Below are positions 25,967-34,489 of a stretch of 64,000 bases of DNA, piece after piece; within the stretch, counting starts at the first letter, position 1; each line of letters opens with the position of its first letter. Source of the DNA: Halorussus limi (GTDB lineage: Archaea > Halobacteriota > Halobacteria > Halobacteriales > Haladaptataceae). The position numbers and the translations under genes are program-made. The notes under the pieces are model-generated. The model searched no databases. It saw only the letters and a program-made list of their open reading frames with translations, and was not told where the DNA came from. The stretch covers positions 992,001-1,056,000 of the forward strand of contig NZ_CP096659.1 in the NCBI RefSeq assembly GCF_023238205.1, written 5' to 3'.

Positions 25967-27862
25967 CTACACGCTGTCGTCCCACACGTCCGCCATCGGA
26001 CTCTTTCGGTCGGTCGAAGAACCGCCGGAAGAGGCTCCGCCCGACGAGTTCTCGCCGGAGGACTGCCCGCTCGCGGACTGGCCGCTCGAGGAGCGCCCGC
26101 CCGAGGAGCGCCCGCCCGACGACGACCCGGCGTCGGACCGACCACGGGTCCGCGACCCCCGACGCCGACCCGCGCCCCGTCCGCCGGCCGCGTCCGCTCC
26201 GGCCGCCGACTCGCTGGCGCTCCGGGGGTCGAACTCGGGCAGGTCCGGGCGAGACATGCGCTCTACCTGCTCGCGGAACCAGTCGGGCGTGTCTGTTTCA
26301 GCGCGGTCGAACACCTGCAGGAGACTCGAGTCCGCGAGGTAGGTCGCGCCGTAGTCGTCGGGCGCACGGACCACCCGCCCGCAGGCCTGAATCACGGTCC
26401 GGAGCGCGGCGCGGTAGTACCACGCCCACTGGCCCTCTTCGAGGCGGTGGGCGACCCGCGAGTCGTTGGTGTTGAGGAACGGGGCCTTGCAGATGACCTG
26501 CCACCGGGCGAGGTCCCCTTTCAGGTCGAGCGCCTCCTCCATCTTGACCGAGAGGAACACCTCCTCGCCGTCGGTCGCCTTCCACGATTCGAGTTCGGCA
26601 TCGCGGTCGTCCCTGTCGTGGGTCCGGACCCGGTCGCCGACGCCGAAGTCGTCGAGTCGGTCGGCGAGACGCTCCTGAATCGCGTAGGAGTGGGCGTGAA
26701 CGATGCCCTTCTCGCCCCGATGCTCCTGCATGATGCGGACCGCGGTGCGGGCGATGTCCGGCAGGGTCTCGTCGCGGTGTTCGTAGGTCATCTTCCCCTG
26801 CGTCACGTCGTAGAGCGGCCGGTTCTCGACCGGGAAGGTGTGGCCCACGTCCACTAGCGCGACGTTGGCGGGGTCGAGACCGACCTGCCGACAGAACGCC
26901 TGCTTGTTCAGCATCGTCGCCGAGAGGAGCGCGAACTTGTTGCCCCGCTCCCAGACCGTGTGGCTGAGATACCGCTCGGGGTTCATCGGCTTGATGGTGA
27001 TGGGGCCGCCCCCGTCGCCCGACCCCCGTCCGTCCTGCTGGTCGACGACCCACGTCGTCGCGCTCTCGGTGTCGCGGTAGTCCTCGACCAACCAGTCCAA
27101 CTCGCCGATGAGTTCCTGCAGTCGGTCGCGCTCGGCGGCCTCGTGGGGGTCGAGTTCCTGTTGGGCGATGAGTTCGTCTTTGCGCCGGCGACAGACGTTC
27201 TGGAGTCGGTCGGCGTACTCGACGGCGCGGTCTATCCCGGAAATCTCGGGCACCGTCAGGTCGTCCCAGATGGGCACCGTCCGGGGGTTCAGGTCGATGG
27301 TCGCGTACATCTCGGCCCACTCGGCGAGGCCGTGAGCCTCGTCTATCACGACCGCGTCGCGCTTGCGGAACACCTCCGACCCGGCGGTCCGCATGAAGTA
27401 CGCCAGCGTCATCGCCGCGATGTCGCGGTTGCTGGCGATGGCCCGGTCCGAGAAGTACGGACACCGGTGTTTCACCGAGCAGTCGTACCCCTTCTCGCGG
27501 GCGCAGGGTGCCCTGTCGACCGGCGTGTCGGTCTCGCCCGGCAGGATGCACGAGTAGTTTCGCTTGCCCCGGATTATCTTCAGGTCGTCCAGCAGGTCGT
27601 CCTCGGCCACGTCGTCGAGTTGGGAGACCTGCGGCGTGGTGTAGTAGGCCCCGGTCGCGTCGCTCGGCGCGGCGTCGTCGGGTCGGCGAGCGCACCCCGC
27701 GATGGCGCGCGCCAGCAGCGACTTGCCGCTCCCGGTCGGCGCGCGCACCAGCACCACGTCGTTTCCCTCGGCGAAGGCGTCCCTGATGTCCGACAGGGCG
27801 GCGCGCTGGTTGCCCCGATAGGAGGGCGCGGGGAACTCGTCGAAAATCCGGTCGGGGTTCAC
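25967..27862 (-). CDS. XPD/Rad3-type superfamily 2 DNA helicase with Fe-S cluster
   Basis: 631 residues. Walker A APTGSGKS (about 41-48), Walker B DEAH (about 174-177) and C-terminal helicase motifs around IQACGRVVRAPDDYG. Four cysteines between the two (C105, C120, C128, C134) match the XPD/FancJ/DinG Fe-S domain. The last 100 residues are a low-complexity Ser/Gly/Arg tail (GRSSGG and SGQSS repeats) ending MADVWDDSV, unusual for XPD. A role in 5'-3' DNA unwinding for repair is inferred. The MNPDRIFDEFP start is supported by its resemblance to XPD N-termini. Confidence 0.9.
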   Translation of the reverse strand: MNPDRIFDEFPAPSYRGNQRAALSDIRDAFAEGNDVVLVRAPTGSGKSLLARAIAGCARRPDDAAPSDATGAYYTTPQVSQLDDVAEDDLLDDLKIIRGKRNYSCILPGETDTPVDRAPCAREKGYDCSVKHRCPYFSDRAIASNRDIAAMTLAYFMRTAGSEVFRKRDAVVIDEAHGLAEWAEMYATIDLNPRTVPIWDDLTVPEISGIDRAVEYADRLQNVCRRRKDELIAQQELDPHEAAERDRLQELIGELDWLVEDYRDTESATTWVVDQQDGRGSGDGGGPITIKPMNPERYLSHTVWERGNKFALLSATMLNKQAFCRQVGLDPANVALVDVGHTFPVENRPLYDVTQGKMTYEHRDETLPDIARTAVRIMQEHRGEKGIVHAHSYAIQERLADRLDDFGVGDRVRTHDRDDRDAELESWKATDGEEVFLSVKMEEALDLKGDLARWQVICKAPFLNTNDSRVAHRLEEGQWAWYYRAALRTVIQACGRVVRAPDDYGATYLADSSLLQVFDRAETDTPDWFREQVERMSRPDLPEFDPRSASESAAGADAAGGRGAGRRRGSRTRGRSDAGSSSGGRSSGGRSSSGQSASGQSSGENSSGGASSGGSSTDRKSPMADVWDDSV

Positions 27863-27972
27863 TGTTCGAAGTCACGGCGGTATCGGGAATAAAATCTGTT
27901 GGTCGCGGCGGTTCGATTAGGGCGGAGGGTCGCGAACCGATTCCGAGTCGCGGCTACGATTCCGGGCCGTAA

Positions 27973-28182
27973 CTACGGTTCGCCGAGCGCGTCCACGTCC
28001 TCGGCGCGCGGGTCGTCCGGAAGGTCGTCGATGCAGTCGAAACAGAGGAAATGCTCGCTCCCGTCGGCGTCGAACTCCAGCGTCATCCCGCCGGTCGCGT
28101 CGTGGTCGAGGGTCCAGAGGTTGGCGATGCCGCCCGCGATTTTGACCTGCTCGCCGCATCCCTCGCAGGGTTCCGTGGCCAT
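27973..28182 (-). CDS. Small zinc-binding protein (DUF7561-like)
   Basis: 69 residues from ATG 28182; an upstream ATG (28209) would add nine non-conserved residues. Two CxxC pairs, CEGCGEQ near the start and CFDCIDD in the C-terminal half, form a probable zinc ribbon around a beta sheet with the core ANLWTLDHD. Known to me only as a haloarchaeal family; function unknown. It is divergent from the HalOD1 gene. Confidence 0.75.
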   Translation of the reverse strand: MATEPCEGCGEQVKIAGGIANLWTLDHDATGGMTLEFDADGSEHFLCFDCIDDLPDDPRAEDVDALGEP

Positions 28183-28298
28183 GGTCGGACCCACCGGTCC
28201 CAGCGACAAAGCCCTGCCGACGGATACCGAATCGTATATATCCGAGTTCGTAGTGAGAGTGTGTATCAGAGTCGGCCTCGGCCGACGTGGGTGGACAA

Positions 28299-28622
28299 AT
28301 GCACGATTCAGAATCTCTCGTAGCGACAGCCGTAGACCTCGGAGATAGCTCCCAGACCATCCACCGGGCGTTCAACGACCCGGACGACGACGAACCGCTC
28401 GTCGAGACCGTCGTGGACGCGCTGGCCGAGGCGTCGGGCCGCCCCGCGGACGAACTGAGCGTCTGCCTCTACGACGCGGTGGACCCCGACGCGCTGAACG
28501 ACATCTTCCGACCGACGCGACGCGGGCCGGGCCGGAACGACGGCCGGGTCGCGTTCACCATCGGCGAGTTCGCCGTCGACCTCCACGCCAGCGGTCACGT
28601 CTTCGTCCGTCGGGCGCGCTAA
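28299..28622 (+). CDS. HalOD1 output-domain protein
   Basis: 107 residues from ATG 28299. The sequence follows the HalOD1 pattern: LVETVVDALAEASG at the start of the domain, YDAVDPDALNDIF in the middle and RVAFTIGEFAVDLHASGHVFV at the end, and it is a stand-alone domain. HalOD1 is thought to be an output module of haloarchaeal signalling. A TATATATCC box (about 28234-28242) would give a leader near 38 bases. Its last codon overlaps the stop of the convergent gene. Confidence 0.8.
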   Translation: MHDSESLVATAVDLGDSSQTIHRAFNDPDDDEPLVETVVDALAEASGRPADELSVCLYDAVDPDALNDIFRPTRRGPGRNDGRVAFTIGEFAVDLHASGHVFVRRAR

Positions 28623-28969
28623 ACTCGGTCGTCGGGGTCGTGGCCGTCGGCCATCCGAGCGGCCTCCGCGGCGTATCGCTCCCGGCGTTCGGTCTCCTCG
28701 ACAGGTCGAAGTCGGTCGGGAGACGCGTCGAGCGCGGCAGTGACCGGGTCGAGATGGATGCGCCTAGTCAGTTGCTTGCGGAGGCAGCGCGCGCCGTCGC
28801 GGGTGGCGTAGGTGACGACGACGTTCTGTTCGTCGCGGGCGTAGGTCCGCTCGACCATCCAAACGCGAATCGACTCTCCGTCGGGCGTCTCACCTTCGGG
28901 CGTCTCTCCGTCGGACATCTCCCCGTCGGACATCTCCCCGTCGGGCGTCTCCGTCGGCGCTCGCTCCAT
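28619..28969 (-). CDS. Uncharacterised haloarchaeal protein with pentapeptide-repeat N-terminus
   Basis: 116 residues. The first 32 are five copies of a 5-residue unit ending in Gly-Glu (TPDGE, MSDGE, MSDGE, TPEGE, TPDGE), mirrored by a 15-bp DNA tandem repeat. The rest (IRVWMVERTYARDEQNVV onward) is a compact alpha/beta region with RCLRKQLTRR, unlike the acidic average. The stop overlaps the HalOD1 stop by three bases. I recognise no function. Confidence 0.6.
   Translation of the reverse strand: MERAPTETPDGEMSDGEMSDGETPEGETPDGESIRVWMVERTYARDEQNVVVTYATRDGARCLRKQLTRRIHLDPVTAALDASPDRLRPVEETERRERYAAEAARMADGHDPDDRV
28880..28957 (-). repeat. 15-bp tandem repeat inside a coding region
   Basis: Five to six near-identical 15-bp units (type CCCCGTCGGACATCT on the + strand), encoding the Gly-Glu pentapeptides of the gene at 28619-28969. 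Two adjacent units are identical, indicating recent slippage. Confidence 0.75.
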
Positions 28970-29086
28970 GTCGGGGATTTTCGATGGGCGGCTTTAGTTC
29001 CGGTCCCGAACACGTCGGGTCGGGCCTCCCTATCGCTTATGCCACTTCGTCGCGTATCTCGCCGCGGAATCGACCGAGGTGATTCG

Positions 29087-29971
29087 ATGGAGGTCGACTG
29101 CGAGGGGTGTGCGGGGTGTTGCATCGACTGGCGGGCCATCGCGCCCGCCGCGAGCGACCACGAGCGCCGCGGCCCGCGCCAGCCGCTGGACGACACCTAC
29201 AACCTCGTACCGCTGACCCGCGACGACGCCCGCGAGTTCCTCGACGCGGGGTTGGCCGACGCGCTGACCCCGCGGCTCTGGCGCGACGAGTCGGGCGTCG
29301 AAATCGACGGCGTCTCCGTCTCGGCCATCGGCGGCAAGCCCGCGTTCTTCCTCGGCCTGCGCAAGCCGCCGAAACCGGTGGGCCCGTTCGACACCGACCC
29401 GACGTGGCTCCCGACCTGCGCCTTCCTCGACCCGACGACCCTCCAGTGTCGGATTCACGGGACGGAGACCTACCCCGAGGAGTGCGCCGACTACCCCGGC
29501 CACAACCTGAAACTGGAGCAACGGACCGAGTGCGAGCGCGTCGAGGACGCCTTCGGCGGGAACCGACTGGTGGACGACGACCCGCCCGCCGACCTCCCGG
29601 GGTTCCTGCTCGGCCCGCAGGCCGTCGGCCAGAAGGTGTTCGTCTTCCCCGACCCCGAGCGCCTGTCCGGCGTCGTCGGCAGGGCCGCGGCGGGCGCACT
29701 CACCGACGAGGACCGCGCGCTGTTCGTCGCGGCCGCCGTCGCCGCCGCGCCCGGCACGACGGAGGTGAACCGCGACAGGTTCGAGTCCGCGCTCTCGGCC
29801 GCCCGCGAGGCCGACTCGTGGGTCGGGCGGGCCATCGCCGAGTGGGAAGAGCGCGCCGGAGGCTCCCGGGCAGACGCCGACGGCGACGAGACTCCGGTCG
29901 CCGACCCGAAACTGGCCGAAGAAGTCGAAGTCGCGCGCGGTGCTCCCGAGACCCCCGGCTGGCGCGAGTGA
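29087..29971 (+). CDS. YkgJ-family cysteine-cluster protein
   Basis: 294 residues from ATG 29087. N-terminal CEGCAGCC (CxxCxxCC) and later Cys residues (PTCAFLDPTTLQC, EECADYPGHN) match the YkgJ/CxxCxxCC zinc- or iron-binding family. The region between holds conserved LVPLTRDDA and GGKPAFFLG. The C-terminal 120 residues are helical and acidic with a disordered end. The family is widespread but has no settled activity; metal storage or Fe-S chemistry is possible. Confidence 0.82.
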   Translation: MEVDCEGCAGCCIDWRAIAPAASDHERRGPRQPLDDTYNLVPLTRDDAREFLDAGLADALTPRLWRDESGVEIDGVSVSAIGGKPAFFLGLRKPPKPVGPFDTDPTWLPTCAFLDPTTLQCRIHGTETYPEECADYPGHNLKLEQRTECERVEDAFGGNRLVDDDPPADLPGFLLGPQAVGQKVFVFPDPERLSGVVGRAAAGALTDEDRALFVAAAVAAAPGTTEVNRDRFESALSAAREADSWVGRAIAEWEERAGGSRADADGDETPVADPKLAEEVEVARGAPETPGWRE

Positions 29972-30046
29972 CGGCCGGTCGGCTCACGGGCGATGAGGGA
30001 CAGAGAAGGACCGATGTAGGCGGAATACCAGTATAATCAGTATAGA

Positions 30047-30217
30047 TTACGTCTCCGACTTGATTTCCTCGAACTGGTCGAGGAGCGCTTCCGCGGAATC
30101 TCCCGAATCGTACTCTACGGAGCCGTGATACGTCGTTCTGTCGTCGTCCTCGCTGACGTCAACTGTGTTGTTCTTGCGTTCACGGCGCTCGTGTTCGTCT
30201 TCGTCATAGGCACCCAT
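30047..30217 (-). CDS. Small acidic protein, DUF5786-like (second copy)
   Basis: 56 residues from ATG 30217 (seven extra residues if ATG 30238 is used). It shares with the gene at 22561 the N-terminal MGxx-YDE start, the HxGSVxx strand and the C-terminal L(x)4IK...SET helix, so the two are paralogues. The function is unknown. A TTACATTCATTA patch upstream may supply the TATA element. Confidence 0.75.
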   Translation of the reverse strand: MGAYDEDEHERRERKNNTVDVSEDDDRTTYHGSVEYDSGDSAEALLDQFEEIKSET

Positions 30218-30550
30218 TGACATGACAACCACACTCATGGGTAAGCTTCGGCCGGTAATGAATGTAACGGATAATCACATTCTTTTCGCACCTCGAAAGC
30301 AGGTCGAAATCTGCCATCCGAGATTCCGACCGGTTCGAAGTCGGCGGGTCGTCCCCGGCGGCCGACGGTCGGAGCCTCCCCGTAAGTAGCCCGATTCGAG
30401 CGTTTGACGTTTCGTTTCGCGAGAAATTGGCGTTCAGCTATCGAGAGGCTCGGCTTCCACGTACCGACGCCCCGGATTCGTCCAGCGAACCCGACCCGAG
30501 AAACCGGTCGTGACACAAAACGTAAACCCTTCGCGCGGTTAGAACCGCTC
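30218..30550. other. Gene-free spacer between divergent promoters
   Basis: About 330 bases. Reading frames present give basic peptides and are not credible genes. CGTAAACC (30521-30528) is the likely TATA box for the DUF5784 gene starting at GTG 30551. The left end contains the promoter of the DUF5786-like gene. Nothing else recognised. Confidence 0.55.
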
Positions 30551-31570
30551 GTGGCAAGTCCGCTCCGCTTTCGCCGCTCTACGGAGCGGTGGACTGAAGA
30601 AAGGGTCGAACGCGACCTCTACGAACCGCTAGACGAGAAGTTCGGTGCCGAACTACTGACGCCCCACTACGTCGGCCCGTCGGGGTACGAGACTCGGCGC
30701 ATCGAGATGAACAACGGCGACCTCGCGCTGTTCCTCTGGAACGAGAGCGAGAGCGTCGCCTACTGGCTGGGCAACACCGAGACGCCCTCCGCGCTCTGGC
30801 GCACCGAGAAGTTCACCTTCGAGGAGATTCCGTATCCGGTCGCGCGGTGGGCCCAGCGCGAACTCCTCGGCGACCTCCGGACAGAGGCCCCGTGGCTGGC
30901 CGACTACGACCACCTCTCGTGGTTCTTCCTCCCGGTCCTCTTCTCGAAGGACGGCAGACACTCCTCTCGGAAGTTCTTCCGGGAACACGCCATGGGCTTC
31001 CCGGACGCGGACCGCGACGACGCGCTGTCGTTCTACGAGGAGTTCCTCCACACGGGCGCGCTCGACGAGCATCGCTACGAGATGGCGTCGAAACTCGGCA
31101 CCAGTCCGCAGGTCGACCCCGTGCGGATGGCCTCCGCGATGAGCGAGTTCACCGCGGCCAAACTGCTGACCGACGCCGGCTACGACGTGACGCCCGAAAT
31201 CGAGGTCACGACCGGCCACTCGCTGGACTTCCGGGCCGAGTCGCCCGGCGACGGCGGCGAATCTCCGCTGGTCGAGGTCACGCGACCCCGGCCGCCGACG
31301 CGCCGCCACGCAGACACCCCGGTCGCCGCGGTGCGCGAGACCGCCGAGACGAAGACCTCGGGGCAACTCCAGAAGCACGGCGGCGGCGCGGTCCTGTTCG
31401 TGGACTGTTCGGGCTTCCGCGACGACGAGTGGAACGCGGTCCGCGGCGAGCAACCCGGCGTGCGCCACCGGCCCGCGGTCGTCTTCCGGGCGCGTCCCTC
31501 CGGCACGGTCGAGGCCTACAGCAAGGGGTCGGTCCCGCTGGACCTCGGCGGTGCCGTGAAGTGGGTGTAG
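30551..31570 (+). CDS. DUF5784 haloarchaeal protein, possible nuclease-like domain
   Basis: 339 residues from GTG 30551, supported by a TATA-like box 24-30 bases upstream. N-terminal region (1-180) rich in aromatic residues with YWLGNTETPSALWR and FFLPVLFSKDGRHSSRKF. The C-terminal region (about 195-335) begins AKLLTDAGYDVTPEIEV and continues HSLDFRAE...PLVEVTRP, a layout like the D...ExK core of PD-(D/E)XK nucleases, except that the expected Lys is Thr. The family is haloarchaeal and uncharacterised; the nuclease idea is inference. Confidence 0.75.
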   Translation: MASPLRFRRSTERWTEERVERDLYEPLDEKFGAELLTPHYVGPSGYETRRIEMNNGDLALFLWNESESVAYWLGNTETPSALWRTEKFTFEEIPYPVARWAQRELLGDLRTEAPWLADYDHLSWFFLPVLFSKDGRHSSRKFFREHAMGFPDADRDDALSFYEEFLHTGALDEHRYEMASKLGTSPQVDPVRMASAMSEFTAAKLLTDAGYDVTPEIEVTTGHSLDFRAESPGDGGESPLVEVTRPRPPTRRHADTPVAAVRETAETKTSGQLQKHGGGAVLFVDCSGFRDDEWNAVRGEQPGVRHRPAVVFRARPSGTVEAYSKGSVPLDLGGAVKWV

Positions 31571-31853
31571 CGAGTCCCGAGAAAGATTGCGGGCGGGCGC
31601 AGTTGAGTGCAGTGCGGTCGCTGTGCGGAAACAGTACTTCTACCGCGAGCGAGCGAACGGAGTGAGAGAGCGAGTGGACCAAGGAACCGTCGAAGAAGCG
31701 CCTCCGGCGCTTCTGAGGCGGTGACGCCGTGTCGTCGGGAACGGAGTGACCGACTGCTCGGAAGACGCGGTTCGTCTTCCGGTGTCTTTGGTCGAGCTTT
31801 TGCAAGGGAGAAATTCGCCGGAGGCGAATTTTCGACCGCTGGAAAAGGTCGTT
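31571..31853. other. Gene-free stretch with three perfect 9-bp hairpins
   Basis: Hairpins: AGAAGCGCC-TCC-GGCGCTTCT (31694-31714), CGGAAGACG-CGGTT-CGTCTTCCG (31759-31781) and AAATTCGCC-GGA-GGCGAATTT (31811-31831), plus a weaker CGACC/GGTCG pair at 31833-31851. Between them is Arg/Glu-type GCGAGC-GAACGGAGTGA wording that I recall from intergenic repeats of many haloarchaea. It lies between convergent genes, so termination is one possible role. Confidence 0.6.
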
Positions 31854-32138
31854 TCAGAACGAGACTTGCCCGGGACCCACCGTGCCGAGCGTCGTCGGGT
31901 CGCGGTCGCTGTACCCCTTGCGACCGATGGCCTTGCTACTGACCGCGGAGAAGAGGGTCTCCTCGGCCTCGCCGGAGGTGGCGAACGTCTCGGACTCGAC
32001 GCGGTGGAACACGTCGCCCAGCGTCTCGGTCCCGTTCGGGAGGTCGAGTTCGTAGTCGCCGTAGGAGTCGGTGAGTTGGTCGGTCGTCGCGGGGTACTCG
32101 TGGTCGCGGAGCAGTTCGGTCGCCTGTTGCAGTGTCAT
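31854..32138 (-). CDS. DUF5789-like small protein
   Basis: 94 residues. Opening TLQQATELLRDHEYPATTDQL is typical of the haloarchaeal DUF5789 family: a helix then a short basic-acidic turn, with LDLPNGTETLGDVF and TLFSAVSSKAIGRKGYSDRD further on. A reverse-strand TTTATCATTA box lies about 25 bases before the ATG. The fold looks like a small helical domain, possibly regulatory; function unknown. Confidence 0.75.
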   Translation of the reverse strand: MTLQQATELLRDHEYPATTDQLTDSYGDYELDLPNGTETLGDVFHRVESETFATSGEAEETLFSAVSSKAIGRKGYSDRDPTTLGTVGPGQVSF

Positions 32139-32282
32139 CGGCAGTTTCTACATCAAAGTTAATGATAAAGCTTCCTGCGGGATGCGATTGAGGAATTTAA
32201 GGTATCTAAGGTTGGTGAACGGTAGCACAGTCGCCCGACGACGTAGCGAAGCGCTTTCGGGGACTCCGCCCGTTCTGCGGGT

Positions 32283-33074
32283 ATGAGCGTCTTCGCGGAC
32301 CTTCACGTCCACACGACCAACTCCGACGGCGAGATGCGCCTGTCGGAGGTGCCCGAGGCCGCCCGCGAGGCGGGCGTCTCGGTCGTGGCGGTTACCGACC
32401 ACGACCGCCTCCACCCCGAACTGCCGACGCCGGTCACGGCCTTCGAGGGCGTGACGGTGGTCCACGGCATCGAGTTGCGCGTCGAACCCGAGGATGGCGA
32501 GCGCGTGGACCTGCTGGGTTACGGGGTCGACTCGACGCCGGACCTCGCGGCCGAACTCGAACGCGTCCAGACCGACCGGAAGGAGCGCGGTCGGAAACTC
32601 ATCGAGAACGTCGAGGACCGCCTCGGCGTCGAACTCGACCTCGAAGCGCGCGAGGGTCTGGGCCGGCCTCACGTCGCCCGCGCCGTCGTGGACCACCCCG
32701 AGACCGACTACGACGAGACGGACGCGGTGTTCGCCGACCTCATCGGCGACGACGGTCCCTGCTTCGTCGCCCGCGACGTGACCCCGTTCGAGCGCGGCGT
32801 CGAACTGCTCTCGGACGCGTGCGGACTCGTGGGCCTCGCGCACCCGTACCGCTACGACGACCCCGAGGCCGCGCTCGACCTGACCAGCGACCTCGACGCC
32901 GTGGAGCGATACTACCCCTACGACGAGGAGGTGGACCCGCGGCCGGTCGAACGCGCCATCGCCGAACACGACCTGATTCCGACCGGCGGGAGCGACGCCC
33001 ACGGCCGCGAACTCGGGAAGTCCGGGCTGTCGAAACCCGAGTACCGACACTTCCGGTCGTCGGTGAACCTGTAG
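32283..33074 (+). CDS. PHP-domain metal-dependent phosphoesterase
   Basis: 263 residues. All PHP metal-site motifs are present in order: DLHVHTTNSDG (about 6-16), VAVTDHD (about 36-42), HGIELR, GRPHVA, GLAHPY and GGSDAHG near the C-terminus. Related proteins hydrolyse phosphoesters such as 3',5'-nucleotide bisphosphates or histidinol phosphate; the substrate is not determined. The gene is divergent from the DUF5789 gene across a 144-base AT-richer spacer with TATA-like GGAATTTAAGG near 32192. Confidence 0.88.
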   Translation: MSVFADLHVHTTNSDGEMRLSEVPEAAREAGVSVVAVTDHDRLHPELPTPVTAFEGVTVVHGIELRVEPEDGERVDLLGYGVDSTPDLAAELERVQTDRKERGRKLIENVEDRLGVELDLEAREGLGRPHVARAVVDHPETDYDETDAVFADLIGDDGPCFVARDVTPFERGVELLSDACGLVGLAHPYRYDDPEAALDLTSDLDAVERYYPYDEEVDPRPVERAIAEHDLIPTGGSDAHGRELGKSGLSKPEYRHFRSSVNL

Positions 33075-33254
33075 GCGGGTCGGAATTCTATAGTTGTGTT
33101 TAGGAATTGAAGAGCAACGTTTTGGAACTATTTTTCTTCGTGACGATGGTTCGAGTCGGGGTCGGAACTCGGAGTTCGAGCGTACTCTCGCCGCCTCGAC
33201 AGGTCCGACGGCCCGAACGCAGGCGTTAAATTCGGTCGGGAACAATACCGTGAT

Positions 33255-33419
33255 ATGCGGTGCCACTACTGCGACCGGGACGCGGCGTTCGCGCCCGAGT
33301 TGAACGGCGTCCGAGTCGGCCTGTGCGACGCGCACTTCCGCGAGCAGTTCGAGTACCTCGCGGAGACGGACGCGCTGGCCTACCTCCGACAGGAACTGGA
33401 CGTAGACCGGCCGGAGTAG
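33255..33419 (+). CDS. Small zinc-binding protein (DUF6757-like)
   Basis: 54 residues, ATG 33255 to TAG 33419. CHYCDRDA at the N-terminus and LCDAHFREQ (CxxH) later suggest a Cys3His zinc site; the rest is a helix pair (YLAETDALAYLRQEL). A CGTTAAATT box lies about 25-31 bases upstream. I recall it as a haloarchaeal family; function unknown. Confidence 0.75.
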   Translation: MRCHYCDRDAAFAPELNGVRVGLCDAHFREQFEYLAETDALAYLRQELDVDRPE

Positions 33420-33529
33420 CGGCGGTTCTCACTCGGATTTTCGCCGACGCTCGACCGCGAGGTACGTGCGGAGGGCTATCGCTCCCATCTCCTCGCACGT
33501 CTCGTCAAAATTCTGAGAAAATTACGGAA

Positions 33530-33856
<327 letters not shown>

Positions 33857-33910
33857 TCACCTATCGGTGTCCACGGCGAGCGAACACTTAAAACAATCCC
33901 CTGAAACCGC

Positions 33911-34003
33911 CCGTATCGGGTTTAGGCCGGGCTAAAACCCCGGTACGGAGGCGGGGCACCCCGACGGACGACGTCGGGGCGACGCGATGATTTAAATATC
34001 ATC
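33911..34003. other. Structured region upstream of the ferredoxin gene
   Basis: From left: an imperfect hairpin at 33911-33948 (CCGTA/TACGG outside, GGGTTTAG/CTAAAACCC with one bulged A inside, 6-base loop); a perfect hairpin CCCCGAC/GTCGGGG at 33959-33979 with a 7-base loop; and a dyad GATGAT-TTAAAT-ATCATC at 33986-34003 whose centre is a TATA-like core. It could be a second, distal promoter with a structured leader, or terminators for the gene to its right. Confidence 0.5.
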
Positions 34004-34131
34004 GGGCGGCGGCGGCCGGACGCGGAGACAGTTCGCACCGAGACGGTCGAGTCGCACACCGATTCTACCGACGCGAAGTGCATCCGCGCCCGTCGCGGCC
34101 GGAGGTCTGCGGTGCGGAAAACAGGGTTCGA

Positions 34132-34383
34132 CTACTCGCGCTCGCCGTCGGAGACCGGTCGGTCGCGCTCTCGCGCGGGGTCGGGACCGAACCGCGTCCA
34201 CGCCATCCCGAGACCTCCGACCGTCAGCACCGTCACCAGCACCTGCGCGACGTTCGCGCCCGCTCCGCCCGCGACCGCACCGCTCGCCAGCGCGGCCCCG
34301 CCGACCGCCGACGTGCCGACGCAGCAGAGACTCGCCAGTCCGCCGATTCCGAGCAGTCGCCACGGCGGGTCGCCATCGGTCAT
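34132..34383 (-). CDS. Small two-helix membrane protein with Cys pair
   Basis: 83 residues with two hydrophobic segments (about 10-35 and 43-62). The first contains GLASLCCVGTSA, a Cys-Cys pair at the membrane edge reminiscent of metal-binding CC in small mercury-transport-type proteins, but there is no other similarity I can point to. The tail is charged. The start is supported by GC3-biased codons and the MTDGDPPW opening. The function is unknown. Confidence 0.6.
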   Translation of the reverse strand: MTDGDPPWRLLGIGGLASLCCVGTSAVGGAALASGAVAGGAGANVAQVLVTVLTVGGLGMAWTRFGPDPARERDRPVSDGERE

Positions 34384-34489
34384 GTCCCCGGATTCGCGCC
34401 CGCGCCCTTTCGCTCTTTTGTCACCACTTCTACATCAATCTCGTTCAGCGAGCGTTTTTGACGGGTCCCGAACAACTCCCGGTCGTCCC

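Noticed and set aside
30235-30516. 93-residue reverse-strand frame in the spacer 30218-30550
   Set aside because: Neutral to basic, no homology by eye, overlaps both flanking promoters.
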